DNA of 64,000 nucleotides, from NCBI GenBank assembly GCA_025362035.1, contig JANYIN010000110.1:1-64000 (forward strand), written 5' to 3'. Numbering within the stretch: position 1 is the stretch's first letter; each line of letters begins with the position of its first letter. Source of the DNA: Gemmatimonadaceae bacterium. Its GTDB lineage: Bacteria > Gemmatimonadota > Gemmatimonadetes > Gemmatimonadales > Gemmatimonadaceae. Both the position numbers and the translations under genes were made by a program. This document shows positions 35,617 to 46,100 of this stretch, in pieces. The notes beneath the pieces are model-generated. The model was not told where the DNA came from. It ran no database searches and saw nothing but the letters and a program-made list of their open reading frames with translations.

Positions 35617-38600
35617 GATTGTACCTGTGGGGAAGTGGGATTCAATACTGGCGTGCTGTCGATGGGCGAACGCGCTTGGGGAGTGTGGAGCGAGTAATTG
35701 CGGCCCCGAACCGCAATGAGGAACGTCGGGACCAGGTAGAGGGTGATGGGCGTTGAAAGCGCGAGACCGCCAATGACGGCAAGAGCCAGCGGTTTCTGCA
35801 TTTCGCTGCCGGCACCCAGCCCGAGCGCCAGCGGCAACAGCCCGAACAGGGTGCAGAGCGTCGTCATCAGAATCGGACGCAGGCGAACGCGTCCTGCCTC
35901 CAGCAACGCAGGCTCGAGGGTTTCTCCTTCCGTCACCATGTAGTGGTGCGTGAAGTCGAGAAGAATGATGCCATTCTTCACGATCAGCCCCACGAGCAGT
36001 ATCAACCCCATGAAGGAGGAAACGTTCAACGGCGTGCCCGTGACGAGCAGCAGGGTCATCGCGCCGACGAAGGAAATTGGCGCCGCCAGCAGCACAACCA
36101 ACGGCTCCACGAACGAGCGGAACTGCAGCACCATCACGCCGATCACGGCGGCGACGGCGAGCGCCAGCACCGTGAGCAGCGAGCGGAACGCCTCCTGCTG
36201 GCCGGCGGACTGCCCCCCGATCTCCACACGGATTCCCGGTGGCGCCGGATGCTGGGCCAGGATGGCATCCACGCGACTCTGCACGGTGCCGAGCGATGCC
36301 GTCACGTCTGACGTCAGCGTGATCACCTGCTGCTGATTCTGGCGCGTGTAGGCCGAGCGAGTCTGCGTGGGTTCGAAGGTCGCCATGGCCGCGAGCGGCG
36401 CGGTGGTGCGGCTGGCGGGAATCGCAACCGGGAGAGCGCCGAGTCGCAGGGCATCCGAGCGCACGGCATCGGGTGCGCGGACGCGCACGTTGATAGAGCG
36501 ATCCTGCAGGCGCACTTGACCCGCCGGCACGCCCAGCAGCGCGCCGTTCACCGATGCACCGACCTGCTCCGGCGTGAGCCCGACACGGTTCGCTTCGGCG
36601 CTGTTGATGTGCATCATCATCTCGGAGGCCGGCTCGACCACGCCGTTGAAGAAGTCCTCCACTCCCTCGATTTTGGAGAGCTGCGGCTCCAGCGTCTTGG
36701 TGTAGGCCTCGAGCGCGTTGAGATCCGACCCGAACAGCCTGATCTCAACCGGGCGGGCGGCGCCGGCGAGATCGTTGATGACGTCGCTGAGTATCTGCAC
36801 GAACTCCACGCGCAGGCGGGGCACCGCCGATGCGATCTTTTCGCGCACTTCAGCGATGACCTCCTTGCTGGAGCGACTGCGCTCGCTCTGCCGCTTGAGC
36901 CGTACCGCGATATCGCCACGATTCTGCTCGGTGGCGAACAGACCGAGCTCGGCGCCCGTGCGTCGCGACGTGCCTTCGATTTCAGGCGTGTCGAGCAGGA
37001 TCTTCTCGATGATGTGCACCTGCCGGTCCGTCTCTGCCAGCGCCGTTCCACCGGGACTCCAGTAGTCCAGCACGAACGCACTCTCGTCGATCTCGGGCAG
37101 GAATCCCGTGGGCACGTACTTGTACGCCACGACGCCTCCGAGAATGAGCAGGATAGCACCGGCGATCATCAGCCTGGTGTGGTGCAGCACGCTTGCCAGT
37201 GACCGCTGGTACTTATCGGACAACGCATCGATCCCCCGCCCGATACCGGCCAGGACGCCCTTCTTTTCCACCGTCGCGCCCGTCGTCGAATCCACCGAAA
37301 CCGAATCCGCGGTGAGAAACGCCTCGGCCAGCAGTGGAATGATCGTGACCGCGAGAATCAGCGAGATGAGCACCGCGATGGTCAGCGTGATCGACAGCGC
37401 CGCGAAAAACTGTCCCACCACACCCTGGAGCAGGCGCAGGGGAAGGAAGACGACGACCGTGGTGATCGTGGATGTCGTGACGGGAATGATCAGCTCCTGC
37501 ACCGCTTCGCGAATGGCTCGATCGCGATCGGGCGTGAAGCCGAGATGTCGCACGATGTTCTCACTGATCACCACGGCATCGTCGATGACGATGCCGATGG
37601 CGATGGCCATCGCGCCCAGCGTCATCAGGTTGAACGTCTGCCCCACGAGGGACATCACGAACACCGTCATGGTGAGCGTGAGCGGAATGGACGCCGCGCT
37701 GATGGCCGTGATGCGGCCCTTGCGGAGGAAGATGAAGAGAATGACGACGGCCAGCAGCGCGCCGATGATCATGGCGTCGCGCACGGACGTGGTGGCGTCG
37801 CGCACCAACGACGCCTGGTCGTACAGCGGCTTGAGCGTCACACCGGCCGGCAAGGTCTTTCTCAGCCCGGCAGCCGCGCGCTCGAGGCTGTCGGCGATCG
37901 CCACCGTGTTGCCGCCAACCTGCCGCGTGATGTTGAGCAGTGCGGCGGGCTTCCCATCGCCAGCGATCACGCGGACGTGATCTTCCGTGCCCATCTCCAC
38001 CGTGGCGATGTCGCGTACGTGCATACCCTTGCCGACGACGACGTTGCCGATGTCCTCCACCGTGGTCGCCTCCTGCGCGGTGACCACCAAATACTGCCGG
38101 TAGTCCTGCGCCACGCGACCGACGGCGTTCGCGGTGGTCGACGCCTTGATGGCGTTGGCGACATCGTCGTACGACAGCCCCTGCTCCGACAGCCGAACCG
38201 GGTCCGCGATGACCTCCACTTCCCGCACGTCCGACGCCTGCACGTTCACGCGTCCCACACCCGGCACGCGCGACATGACCGGGCGGATCTGATAGCGCGC
38301 GATGTCGTAGAGCGTCGCGGGCGATCCGCCTTCGAGATTGTACGAGATGATCGGGAACAGCGACGGCGCGAGCCGTTCGATCTGGATGTCCAGCCCAGGC
38401 GGCAGATCACCGCGTAGTTGATTGACCTTGGCCTGCGTCTGTTGCAGCGCGTAGGCCATGTCGGTGGTCGGCGAGAAGGTCACCGAAACCTCGGCCGAGC
38501 CACGAATGGACCGCGACTGCACGCGAGTCACGCCCGGAATGACGCCGACGGCTTCCTCGATGGGCTGCGTCATGGCGAACACGACCTGCCGCGCACTCAG

Positions 38601-38801
38601 GGCGGAGCCCTCCGCCACGATGGTGATGCGCGAGAACTCGAGCTCGGGATAGATGGCCGACGGCAGCTTGTAGCCCGCCCAGATGCCAGCAGCGCAGAGC
38701 AGGGCGACGACGAGGTACACGAAACGGCGCTGGCTGCCGACCACTCCGGCCAGCGTCCAGCGCGCTGGACCCGGCGGCGCCTTCGACGTCGGCTCGCTCA
38801 C
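35613..38801 (-). CDS. RND efflux permease, AcrB/HAE-like
   Basis: 1,062 residues, the usual length. Hydrophobic helices at the start, two large periplasmic loops, and the proton-relay pair of helix 4 (GIVIDDAVVISENI) typical of the HAE group rather than the heavy-metal group. C-terminal helices close with ALAVIGGLALSTPITLYL. Starts overlap the adaptor stop by 4 bp. It would expel lipophilic compounds across both membranes with the adaptor and TolC genes just upstream. Confidence 0.93.
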   Translation of the reverse strand: MSEPTSKAPPGPARWTLAGVVGSQRRFVYLVVALLCAAGIWAGYKLPSAIYPELEFSRITIVAEGSALSARQVVFAMTQPIEEAVGVIPGVTRVQSRSIRGSAEVSVTFSPTTDMAYALQQTQAKVNQLRGDLPPGLDIQIERLAPSLFPIISYNLEGGSPATLYDIARYQIRPVMSRVPGVGRVNVQASDVREVEVIADPVRLSEQGLSYDDVANAIKASTTANAVGRVAQDYRQYLVVTAQEATTVEDIGNVVVGKGMHVRDIATVEMGTEDHVRVIAGDGKPAALLNITRQVGGNTVAIADSLERAAAGLRKTLPAGVTLKPLYDQASLVRDATTSVRDAMIIGALLAVVILFIFLRKGRITAISAASIPLTLTMTVFVMSLVGQTFNLMTLGAMAIAIGIVIDDAVVISENIVRHLGFTPDRDRAIREAVQELIIPVTTSTITTVVVFLPLRLLQGVVGQFFAALSITLTIAVLISLILAVTIIPLLAEAFLTADSVSVDSTTGATVEKKGVLAGIGRGIDALSDKYQRSLASVLHHTRLMIAGAILLILGGVVAYKYVPTGFLPEIDESAFVLDYWSPGGTALAETDRQVHIIEKILLDTPEIEGTSRRTGAELGLFATEQNRGDIAVRLKRQSERSRSSKEVIAEVREKIASAVPRLRVEFVQILSDVINDLAGAARPVEIRLFGSDLNALEAYTKTLEPQLSKIEGVEDFFNGVVEPASEMMMHINSAEANRVGLTPEQVGASVNGALLGVPAGQVRLQDRSINVRVRAPDAVRSDALRLGALPVAIPASRTTAPLAAMATFEPTQTRSAYTRQNQQQVITLTSDVTASLGTVQSRVDAILAQHPAPPGIRVEIGGQSAGQQEAFRSLLTVLALAVAAVIGVMVLQFRSFVEPLVVLLAAPISFVGAMTLLLVTGTPLNVSSFMGLILLVGLIVKNGIILLDFTHHYMVTEGETLEPALLEAGRVRLRPILMTTLCTLFGLLPLALGLGAGSEMQKPLALAVIGGLALSTPITLYLVPTFLIAVRGRNYSLHTPQARSPIDSTPVLNPTSPQVQS

Positions 38802-39880
38802 GGCTTCACGGGGACGGGCTTGGCGACCTTCGCGCTGTCCTGCACCGCGAACGCGCCCTGCGACACCACCGTTTCCCCACCCGTCAGCCCTTCCACGATC
38901 TCGATCCTGGTGGACGTGCGTCCGCCCACGCGCACGTCCTGCGCGTGCGCCGTGCCGGCCTTGTCCACCACGAACACCTTGTAGCTGCCGCTTTCGTCGC
39001 CCGGAAGCAGAGCATCCACGGGGATGACCACGGCGTTCGGCCGCGTTTCCACGGTGATCTCCCCGTACACGCTCTCACCCAGGCGGAGGACGCGCGCCGG
39101 CGTCGTGACGTGGACGCGCACCGCCACGGACCGCGACAGCGTATCCACGGCTGCGCTGATGGACGCGACGACGCCATCGCCAAGTGGATCGCCGCCCGTC
39201 TTCTCGCCAGCGGTGAGGTGGACGCGCCTCCCCACGTGAACGGCACCCGCTTCGGTGGGCCCAAGCGACAGCACCACGTCCAACGCGGAGGGATCCGCGA
39301 CTTCCACCAATACCTGTCCGGCATCGGCCGGCGCGCCCATCACGGCGGACATGCGCGTGACCACGCCGCTCACCGGTGACCGGAGCACGGAGAGCTGCAG
39401 AGCGCGCCGAGCATTCACGGCCTCCGCTCGCGCCTTCCCGAGCTCGGAGGCGGCCTGCTCCGCCTCCTTTCGTGGCACGATGCCGTCGGTCGCGAGCCGC
39501 TGCGCCCGCTCGTTCCCACGTTCGGCGGCGGTGAGCGTCGATTGCGCGGCTGACGCGGCCGCGGCGAATGCGCCCTGCTCGAATTCCACGAGTGGTGCAT
39601 TCGCCGAGACGCGCTGGCCGGCCGAGACATACACCTTCGCGATACGGGTGGCCGACGGCGCGCTGAGCGCGGCATACCTGCCCGGCCGCGAGACGACGAT
39701 CCCGATCGCGGAAATGGTCCGCGTGAAGGGCTCGATCGCCGCGGTCACCGTATTGGCGGTCACCTGGGGCTTGGTAGCGGACTTGGCATCTTCCGTGTCC
39801 TTCTTGCATCCAGCCGCCACCAGCGGGATCGCGCACACGGCCAGCGTGGCGCGGCGAAACGTGCGTCCGGAGTGGATCAT
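38798..39880 (-). CDS. RND periplasmic adaptor (membrane fusion) lipoprotein
   Basis: 360 residues. Lipobox at residue 25 (PLVAAGCKK), then barrel-sandwich/lipoyl pattern (VVSRPGRYAALSAPSATRIAKVYVSAGQRV), a helical hairpin (about 95-145) and beta-barrel domains. Tethered to the inner membrane by lipid, it would link the RND permease to TolC. Overlaps both neighbours by 4 bp. Confidence 0.92.
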   Translation of the reverse strand: MIHSGRTFRRATLAVCAIPLVAAGCKKDTEDAKSATKPQVTANTVTAAIEPFTRTISAIGIVVSRPGRYAALSAPSATRIAKVYVSAGQRVSANAPLVEFEQGAFAAAASAAQSTLTAAERGNERAQRLATDGIVPRKEAEQAASELGKARAEAVNARRALQLSVLRSPVSGVVTRMSAVMGAPADAGQVLVEVADPSALDVVLSLGPTEAGAVHVGRRVHLTAGEKTGGDPLGDGVVASISAAVDTLSRSVAVRVHVTTPARVLRLGESVYGEITVETRPNAVVIPVDALLPGDESGSYKVFVVDKAGTAHAQDVRVGGRTSTRIEIVEGLTGGETVVSQGAFAVQDSAKVAKPVPVKP

Positions 39881-41160
39881 GGTACTTGCACCGTCTGAGT
39901 GAGCGCGCGCAGTTCCGTATTGATGGTCAGCAGTGCGGCGAGGTCGTCGATGTACTGGCCCAGGACTTCGCGCGCCGAGCGACGGGCCTCGAGCACCGCG
40001 GGCAGCGCCAACGCGCCTTCGCGATAGGCGGTGAGCGATCTGGCCGCCACGCGATCGGCCCGCACCACCAGGTCTCGATCGCGCGCGATTTTCGCCAGGA
40101 GAACCTCGCGCTCACGCGTGCCTTCCACCATCCGTTGACGCGCTTCCAGCCGCGCGGCGCCCAGTTGTACGCGCGCGCGATTGCGCTCCGCCGTGGCCTC
40201 GGCGATGGGCCCCTGGTTGCGATTGAAGAACGGCAATGGAACAACGAAGCCGATGAGCGGCAAGATACCCGGCTGCGTGTCGTCTCCCTGCTCGAATCCG
40301 ATACTCAGGGCGGGCAGCGGGAACGCCACCCGCTTCTGCAACGTGATCGCCTGCTCCGCCGCCTCGAGGTTGGCTTCTGCCGCCATCACCGATGGAGTCG
40401 CCATCGCGGCGGTGGTGCTGCGGAATTGCCGCCGGGCTTCGGCGCTGTCGAGCGCAGTGAGCACCAGAGAGTCGGCCAGCGTGATCGAGACGCTGTCGGC
40501 CGGAAGTCCCATGAGCGTCTGGACCGTGAGGAGCGCGCCCATATAGGAGAGCGAGTCGTTCGCGGTCGTGTTCGTCTGTTGACCGGCCACGACGGTTGCC
40601 AGATCCACGTCCAGATCACTGGCGTCGCCTGCGTCACGCCGTCGTTCGGTCATCTTTCGCAGGCTGTCGGCGTCCAGCGACGTCTGCCGCGACAGGCGGA
40701 ATCGCGCATTGGCCGCAAGGGCGCGCGTGTACGTGGTGTCCACCTCGACCATGGCGGCCAGCCGCTCGGAGGCGAAGAGCAGGCGAGACGCCCGCGCCGC
40801 CGCGTTCGCCTGACCAACGCGGGCACCCCGCGACCACAGTGCATCCAGCACCGGGATCTCCAGCGTTACGTGCTTCGTCGGCACGGCTTTGGAGTAGCTG
40901 GCCGTCAGCACCGGATTGGGCAACACGCTGGCGGTCAGGAGACGAGCGAGCGCCGCCGCCGTATCCGCGCGAGCAAGCGCCACACGCGTGCCCGCGGAAA
41001 AAGCGGCACGCTCGGCGTCGGCTCGCGTGACCACCAACTGGGCACGGGCGCCCGATCCACCCAGAAGCAGAAGCACCGCGACGGCGCGGGATGTTCGAAT
41101 GAGGTGCGTAGGAATAGGAATCACGGCCTGTAGGCTAGCCAGACAACCTGTCACGAACAT
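39877..41160 (-). CDS. TolC-family outer-membrane channel
   Basis: 427 residues from the ATG at 41160, the usual size. Signal peptide (GARA before Gln) and paired helical repeats typical of TolC proteins (TRADAERAAFSAG..., TASVLPNPVLTASYSKA, AEANLEAAEQAITLQKRVAFP). A much longer frame to 41643 runs over the kinase gene and is not credible. Starts 10 bp after the histidine kinase stop. Confidence 0.9.
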   Translation of the reverse strand: MFVTGCLASLQAVIPIPTHLIRTSRAVAVLLLLGGSGARAQLVVTRADAERAAFSAGTRVALARADTAAALARLLTASVLPNPVLTASYSKAVPTKHVTLEIPVLDALWSRGARVGQANAAARASRLLFASERLAAMVEVDTTYTRALAANARFRLSRQTSLDADSLRKMTERRRDAGDASDLDVDLATVVAGQQTNTTANDSLSYMGALLTVQTLMGLPADSVSITLADSLVLTALDSAEARRQFRSTTAAMATPSVMAAEANLEAAEQAITLQKRVAFPLPALSIGFEQGDDTQPGILPLIGFVVPLPFFNRNQGPIAEATAERNRARVQLGAARLEARQRMVEGTREREVLLAKIARDRDLVVRADRVAARSLTAYREGALALPAVLEARRSAREVLGQYIDDLAALLTINTELRALTQTVQVP

Positions 41161-41170
41161 GACACCGGAA

Positions 41171-42466
41171 TCAAGTCGCGACGATGTCGGCCGCCCTATG
41201 GAAGACGACGGTTGCTTTGGTTCCCGGACGCACCGATGGATCGGAGACGAGCGTGAGACGAGCGTCGTGCACCATGGCGATCCATTGGGCAATCGCCAAA
41301 CCAAGGCCGGCCCCGCCTTGGCGCGGACGCGATGCATCGCCCCGGTAGAAACGCTCGAATACGTGAGGCATCTGTTCGGCCGGAATTCCTCGTCCCGTAT
41401 CCTCGATCGTGACGGTGGGCTGTGGTTCGGACAGGATCGCCACGCGCACCGATCCGCCGGAGGGCGTGAACTTGACGGCATTGTCCACGAGCACCACGAC
41501 GAGCTCGCGCGCCAGCGCCGCATCGCCGGTAACGGGTGTCTCCTCGAACTCGTCCACGAGGAGCGTGACGCCCGCAGCCTGGGCCAGCGTGTGCATGGAA
41601 AGTGTGGCGTCGAGCACCACGTCGTCGAGATAGAACCGGGCACGTTCCACCGGTCGTTCGCCGGCGTCAGCGCGCGCGAGCATCAGCAGATCGTCCACCA
41701 CGCGCCCCAATCGCTGCGCCTCGTGGCCCATGCCTCGAAGCGCGGTCACATAGCTCTCCGAACTTCGCACCTCCTGCAACGCCACTTCCGCCTTGGTGCG
41801 CAACACCGCGATCGGCGTGCGCAACTCGTGTGCCGCATCCGCCATGAATCGCCGCGTGTATTCCATGGAACGCTCCACGGGTGCGGTGGACTTCTGCACC
41901 AGGAAGTATCCGCCCGCCGCCAGGAGCACGATGGCGGCCAATGCCGCGCCGCCGAAGGCGGCGATCAGGGCCGCATAGCGCTCGGAAAGCTCCACCTGGT
42001 CCGCCACCGCGACCGCAACGAGCGTCTGCCCGGACTTGAGCTTGAATCGCTCGGCGTGCAGCGACAGCGTGTGGTCATGCCGCGCGTCTGCTTCCACGTT
42101 GACCGGCGTGCCAAGTGCGGCACGCTGCGCCGCCGAGCGAATCCAGCCGCTTGCCCGGGAAGGCTTGATCGGCGTGCCGGTGCTGTCCAGCAGGTAGAGT
42201 GTCCGCTCGGGGATATGCAACTCTTCCACAGCGTCCACCACCGCCCCCTGCGCTCCGGCGGCTTCCTGCTCGCGAATTCGGGCCGCACGCACAAGCTCCT
42301 TGGTCGCGTCACCGAGGGAAATGTCGAGTTGGTGGCTGAGCTGCGAATGGATCACGACGTACAGGCCGCCGCCGAGCAGCAGCAGGATGAGGCTCAGCGT
42401 CGCGGCGTACCACCAGGTCAGCCGCCGTCGAAGCTGTGCGAGCTGCTGCGGAACGGCGACGCTCAT
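41171..42466 (-). CDS. Sensor histidine kinase of the efflux operon
   Basis: 431 residues. Helix 1 (about 18-40), a periplasmic part of about 140 residues, helix 2 (about 185-210), HAMP-like linker, phospho-acceptor His in FMADAAHELRTPIAV, N box VVLVDNAVKFTPSGG and G boxes IEDTGRGIP, GGAGLGLAIAQW. Coupled by a 4-bp overlap to the response regulator and followed by the pump genes. The periplasmic sensor has no recognised fold. Confidence 0.92.
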   Translation of the reverse strand: MSVAVPQQLAQLRRRLTWWYAATLSLILLLLGGGLYVVIHSQLSHQLDISLGDATKELVRAARIREQEAAGAQGAVVDAVEELHIPERTLYLLDSTGTPIKPSRASGWIRSAAQRAALGTPVNVEADARHDHTLSLHAERFKLKSGQTLVAVAVADQVELSERYAALIAAFGGAALAAIVLLAAGGYFLVQKSTAPVERSMEYTRRFMADAAHELRTPIAVLRTKAEVALQEVRSSESYVTALRGMGHEAQRLGRVVDDLLMLARADAGERPVERARFYLDDVVLDATLSMHTLAQAAGVTLLVDEFEETPVTGDAALARELVVVLVDNAVKFTPSGGSVRVAILSEPQPTVTIEDTGRGIPAEQMPHVFERFYRGDASRPRQGGAGLGLAIAQWIAMVHDARLTLVSDPSVRPGTKATVVFHRAADIVAT

Positions 42467-43131
42467 TCGCCCAGCCGGTAGCCTGCCCCGCGCATGGTGT
42501 GAATGAGCTTCGCGTCATGGCCGTCATCGACCTTTCTGCGCAGTCGCCGCACGAGCACTTCGAGCACGTTCGTGAAGGGATCGTGATTGTCGTCCCAGAC
42601 ATGGGCGGTGATGGCCGCCCGGTCCAGAACCACGCCCGGACTGCGCGCGAGGCACTCGAGGAGTGCGAACTCCTTTGCCGTGAGCTCGATCGGTCTGTTT
42701 CCCCGCTTGGCTCCGCGCGCACCGAGATCGATCTCGAGGTCGGCGACGGTGACGATACGCGGTGACAAGGTAGGCCGGCGCCGGCTCAGCGCACGTACCC
42801 TCGCGATCAGTTCCTGGAGCGCGAACGGTTTGGTGAGGTAGTCGTCCGCGCCCGCATCAAGGCCGGCCACTCGGTCGTCCACGGCGTCACGCGCGGTGAG
42901 CATGAGGATTGGCGTCTCGACGCCGATCTCGCGCAGGGAGCGGCACAGCTCGAATCCGGACTCGCCCGGCAACATGACGTCGAGGATGAGGACGTCGAGC
43001 TCCTCGGTCTCGACGATCCGCCGTCCTTCGCGAGCGGAACCGGCCATGGACACGCGCGCGCCGGCACCGCGCAGCCCCATCGCGACTTCGTGGGCCAGTT
43101 CCGCATCATCTTCCACAAGCATCACGCGCAT
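42463..43131 (-). CDS. OmpR-family response regulator of the efflux operon
   Basis: 222 residues from the ATG at 43131. Canonical receiver (MLVEDDAEL, phospho-Asp in LILDVMLPGESG, MLTARD, YLTKPF) and winged-helix domain (ELTAKEFALLECLA, NVLEVLVRRLRRKV, MRGAGYRLG). A longer upstream frame is an artefact. Head of a six-gene operon with 4-bp overlaps, and likely its autoregulator. The stop of the preceding giant protein is 53 bp upstream. Confidence 0.92.
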   Translation of the reverse strand: MRVMLVEDDAELAHEVAMGLRGAGARVSMAGSAREGRRIVETEELDVLILDVMLPGESGFELCRSLREIGVETPILMLTARDAVDDRVAGLDAGADDYLTKPFALQELIARVRALSRRRPTLSPRIVTVADLEIDLGARGAKRGNRPIELTAKEFALLECLARSPGVVLDRAAITAHVWDDNHDPFTNVLEVLVRRLRRKVDDGHDAKLIHTMRGAGYRLGE

Positions 43132-43184
43132 ATGCTGAACTAAGTGCCGCGTGCGCGCGTGCAACAGCCCACCGGTGCCCGTAC

Positions 43185-46100
43185 TTAAGCCTGTAGCCCG
43201 CCAGCCGACGGCATGTCGCCGGTGCGAAGGTGCGCGCTGTTCATCCGTTCCGCCATGTCGCGCAGCGCGGTGAACCGCGCGGACAGCGGAACGAACTGCT
43301 CCACCATCGGATGGCTTGCCAGCCGCTCCACGTGCGCCCATACAGTGTGGTCACGCTCGCCCAATTCGGCGGCGCAGTCCGCCACCATCCATGCCGCCGA
43401 GTAGCCGTCCGACTCCTCCAGACCCGCGACCGCCCAGTGGAAGCGCGCCTGCGCCTTGTCGAATTCGCCCGCATGAGCGTGCAACCGAACGATCAACGAT
43501 TCGAGCAGTTCTCGCTTCTGGAACCACCAATCGTCGCGCGTTCCCAGCAACTGCATCGCAGCATGCAGGGCCGCTTGCGCGCCGTCGGCGTCACGCATGC
43601 GGAGTGCCGCCAGTCCGACGCCAGCGTGCGCACCGATCGCGATGTCCTCCGTGCCGAGCTGCTCGGCCAGGGCCGTGGTTTCGCGGTACAGCGACGCCGC
43701 TGCCTGATTGTCGCCGCGCTCCTGCTGCAGGTTCGCCAGATTGTAGAGCGCCGCCAGGCGGTTCGCGTTGTTGCGGAGCGTCGTATACAGGCGCAAGGCG
43801 TCACTCAGCGCGTCGTGGGCAGAGGCGAAGTCGCCGCTGCGCATGCCGATGACGCCGAGATTCATCGACGCGTTGGCGGCCACGTCCAGGGCCTGAGCGT
43901 CACGCGCCCGCGAGAGTGCGCTGCGAAATGCGTCGGCCCCCGCGAGATCGTCGCGCGTACGCATGCGGGCAACGCCGAGGGTGAGATGGGCGCGCGCTTC
44001 CATGACGAGATCGCCGCGCGCCTGCGTGCGCGTCACCAGACGCAGCAGTAGTTCGACGGCCGCATCCGACCGTGTCGACAGCTCCGTGATCGCAAGGCGA
44101 TGCATCGCTTCATCGGCGAGCGCGGAATCCTGGCTGGCCTCGGCGATCACCAACGACTCCTCGGCGATCCGGATGGCATCGTCCGTCTTTCCAACGCGAG
44201 CCAGTGCCTGCACGAACAATGATCGCGCCTGCACAACGTCAGCCGTGCTGCCAACCTGTTCCGCGACGGCCAGCAGCGCCGAGCATTCGGTTTCTGTTTC
44301 GTGGGCACCTTGCCCCAATCGCACGCGTGCCTGCAGGCGACGCAGTTCGATCGGCAGCGCCTGCGCCGGATCGTGTTCGTAGCGCGGCATCACCAGGATC
44401 GCATCGCACGACCGCTGCACTTCTGCCCAGCGGCCGGAGTGTTCTGCGGCGCGCGCCAGGTCGTTGTGCACCGCGGCCCGTTCATCATCGTTACTGGAAT
44501 TGATGAGCGCGTGGTGCAGGAACTCCGACGCTTCCTCGAGTGCGTACAGCGCCATGGCACGCGCGGCGGCGCGACGGCACCAGAGGTACGCCTGTTCCGC
44601 ATTCGAGCTGGCAGCGTAGTGTGCGGCGATCCGGTCCACCTCATCGGGCGCCTGTTTCACCAGAATCGCCGCGATCCGTTCGTGCGTCACCCGGCGTCGC
44701 GCCGGACTCACTGACTTGAGCACCGCCTCAACCAGTAGCGCGTGGGCGAACTGATAGATGTCGTCGTCCTGGTCGCGCGCCGGTTCCAGCACCGACGTGG
44801 CGAGCCCCGCGTCCACCGCGTCGAGCACCGCGTCCGCGTCGCCACCGGAGGCTTCCGTGAGCAGCGCGAGCGGAAAGGTTCGGCCGATGGCCGCCGCCGT
44901 CACCAGGATCTTCAAGGCCTCTGGGGTGAGGCGAGACAAACGGCGGCCCACCAGGTCGGTCATGCCTCCCGGTAGCACCAGCGTCGATGGGATGGTCCAT
45001 TCCCAGGACGATCCCGTATAGGTGAAGACGTTCTCTTCGGCCATCGTGCGCATCAGCTGCACGATGAGGAAGGGATTGCCCTCGGTGTGGCGCATTACGA
45101 AGTCGAGGAGTTCGTCGCCCAGATCCGCGCGGTGCAGTGCTCCCTGCAGCCACTCGGCCACTTCCCTGCTGGTGAGGCGTTCCAGGTGGATTTCCCGCAC
45201 CCGCTCGTCACGCGACAGGCGCTGGCGCCGCTCCTTCACCGCACCCACCGCGGCTTCCTCACTCCGCACGGTCAGCGCGAAGCAGATGCGCTCCGTCGTG
45301 AACTGCGCGAGGACGTATTCCAGCGCGTCCCAACTGGCTGTGTCGCCCCAGTGCATGTCCTCCAGGACCACGAGCAGTGGGCGTGCTTCGCTGGTGGCAC
45401 GCAGAAATGACACCAGCTCCTGAAGCAGATGACGCCCCTGCAGCGGATCGAGGAGGGTATCCGCGGCGATCCGCGCGCTGCCTGTGCGCAGCTCTGGCAT
45501 GAGCCTGCCGAGCAGCGGCCATGCACGCATGGGTGCCAGTCCAAGCGCGTGGATGCCGGACAACACCTCGGCCCACGGTCCGAACGGTGGGCGACTCTCC
45601 GTCTCCATGGCGCGGCCGGTGACCATGACGGCGCCGCGCAGCTTGAGCTCCGGGAGCAGCTTGCGCACGAGCGACGACTTGCCTACGCCCGCTTCGCCGA
45701 TGACCACTCGCGTTTGCGGTCCGTTGTGGACGCTGTCGTCCAGGGCCTGCACGAGCGACCGCATTTCGATCACGCGGCCGACAAAGCGGTTGAACATCAG
45801 TTGCGGCGTCGCCGCACTCGAGGCGCCCGCGACGACCACCTTGTCGCGTCCGTCGCGCTTGGCGCTGAAGAGCGCCCGATCCGCCGCCGTGAACAACGCT
45901 TCGAATGACTCGCCGTGCTCGGGCGCCGTCGCGACGCCGATGGACAGCGTGACGGACATCGTGCGATCACTCGCCTCCCGCACTGCAATGGGCAGCGCCG
46001 CCGTGATGCGACGCACTTTCTCCGCAACACCGCCCGCGCCCGCCGAATCCAGTCCGGGCAACAGCACGACGAACTCGTCTCCGGCATAGCGGCCCACGTA

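Noticed and set aside
41161-41643. Upstream extension of the TolC frame
   Set aside because: Lies over the kinase gene in another frame and lacks a signal peptide; the ATG at 41160 gives a normal one.
43132-43341. Upstream extension of the response regulator frame
   Set aside because: Arg/Gly-rich shadow of the giant gene's 3' end; receiver domain begins at the ATG at 43131.
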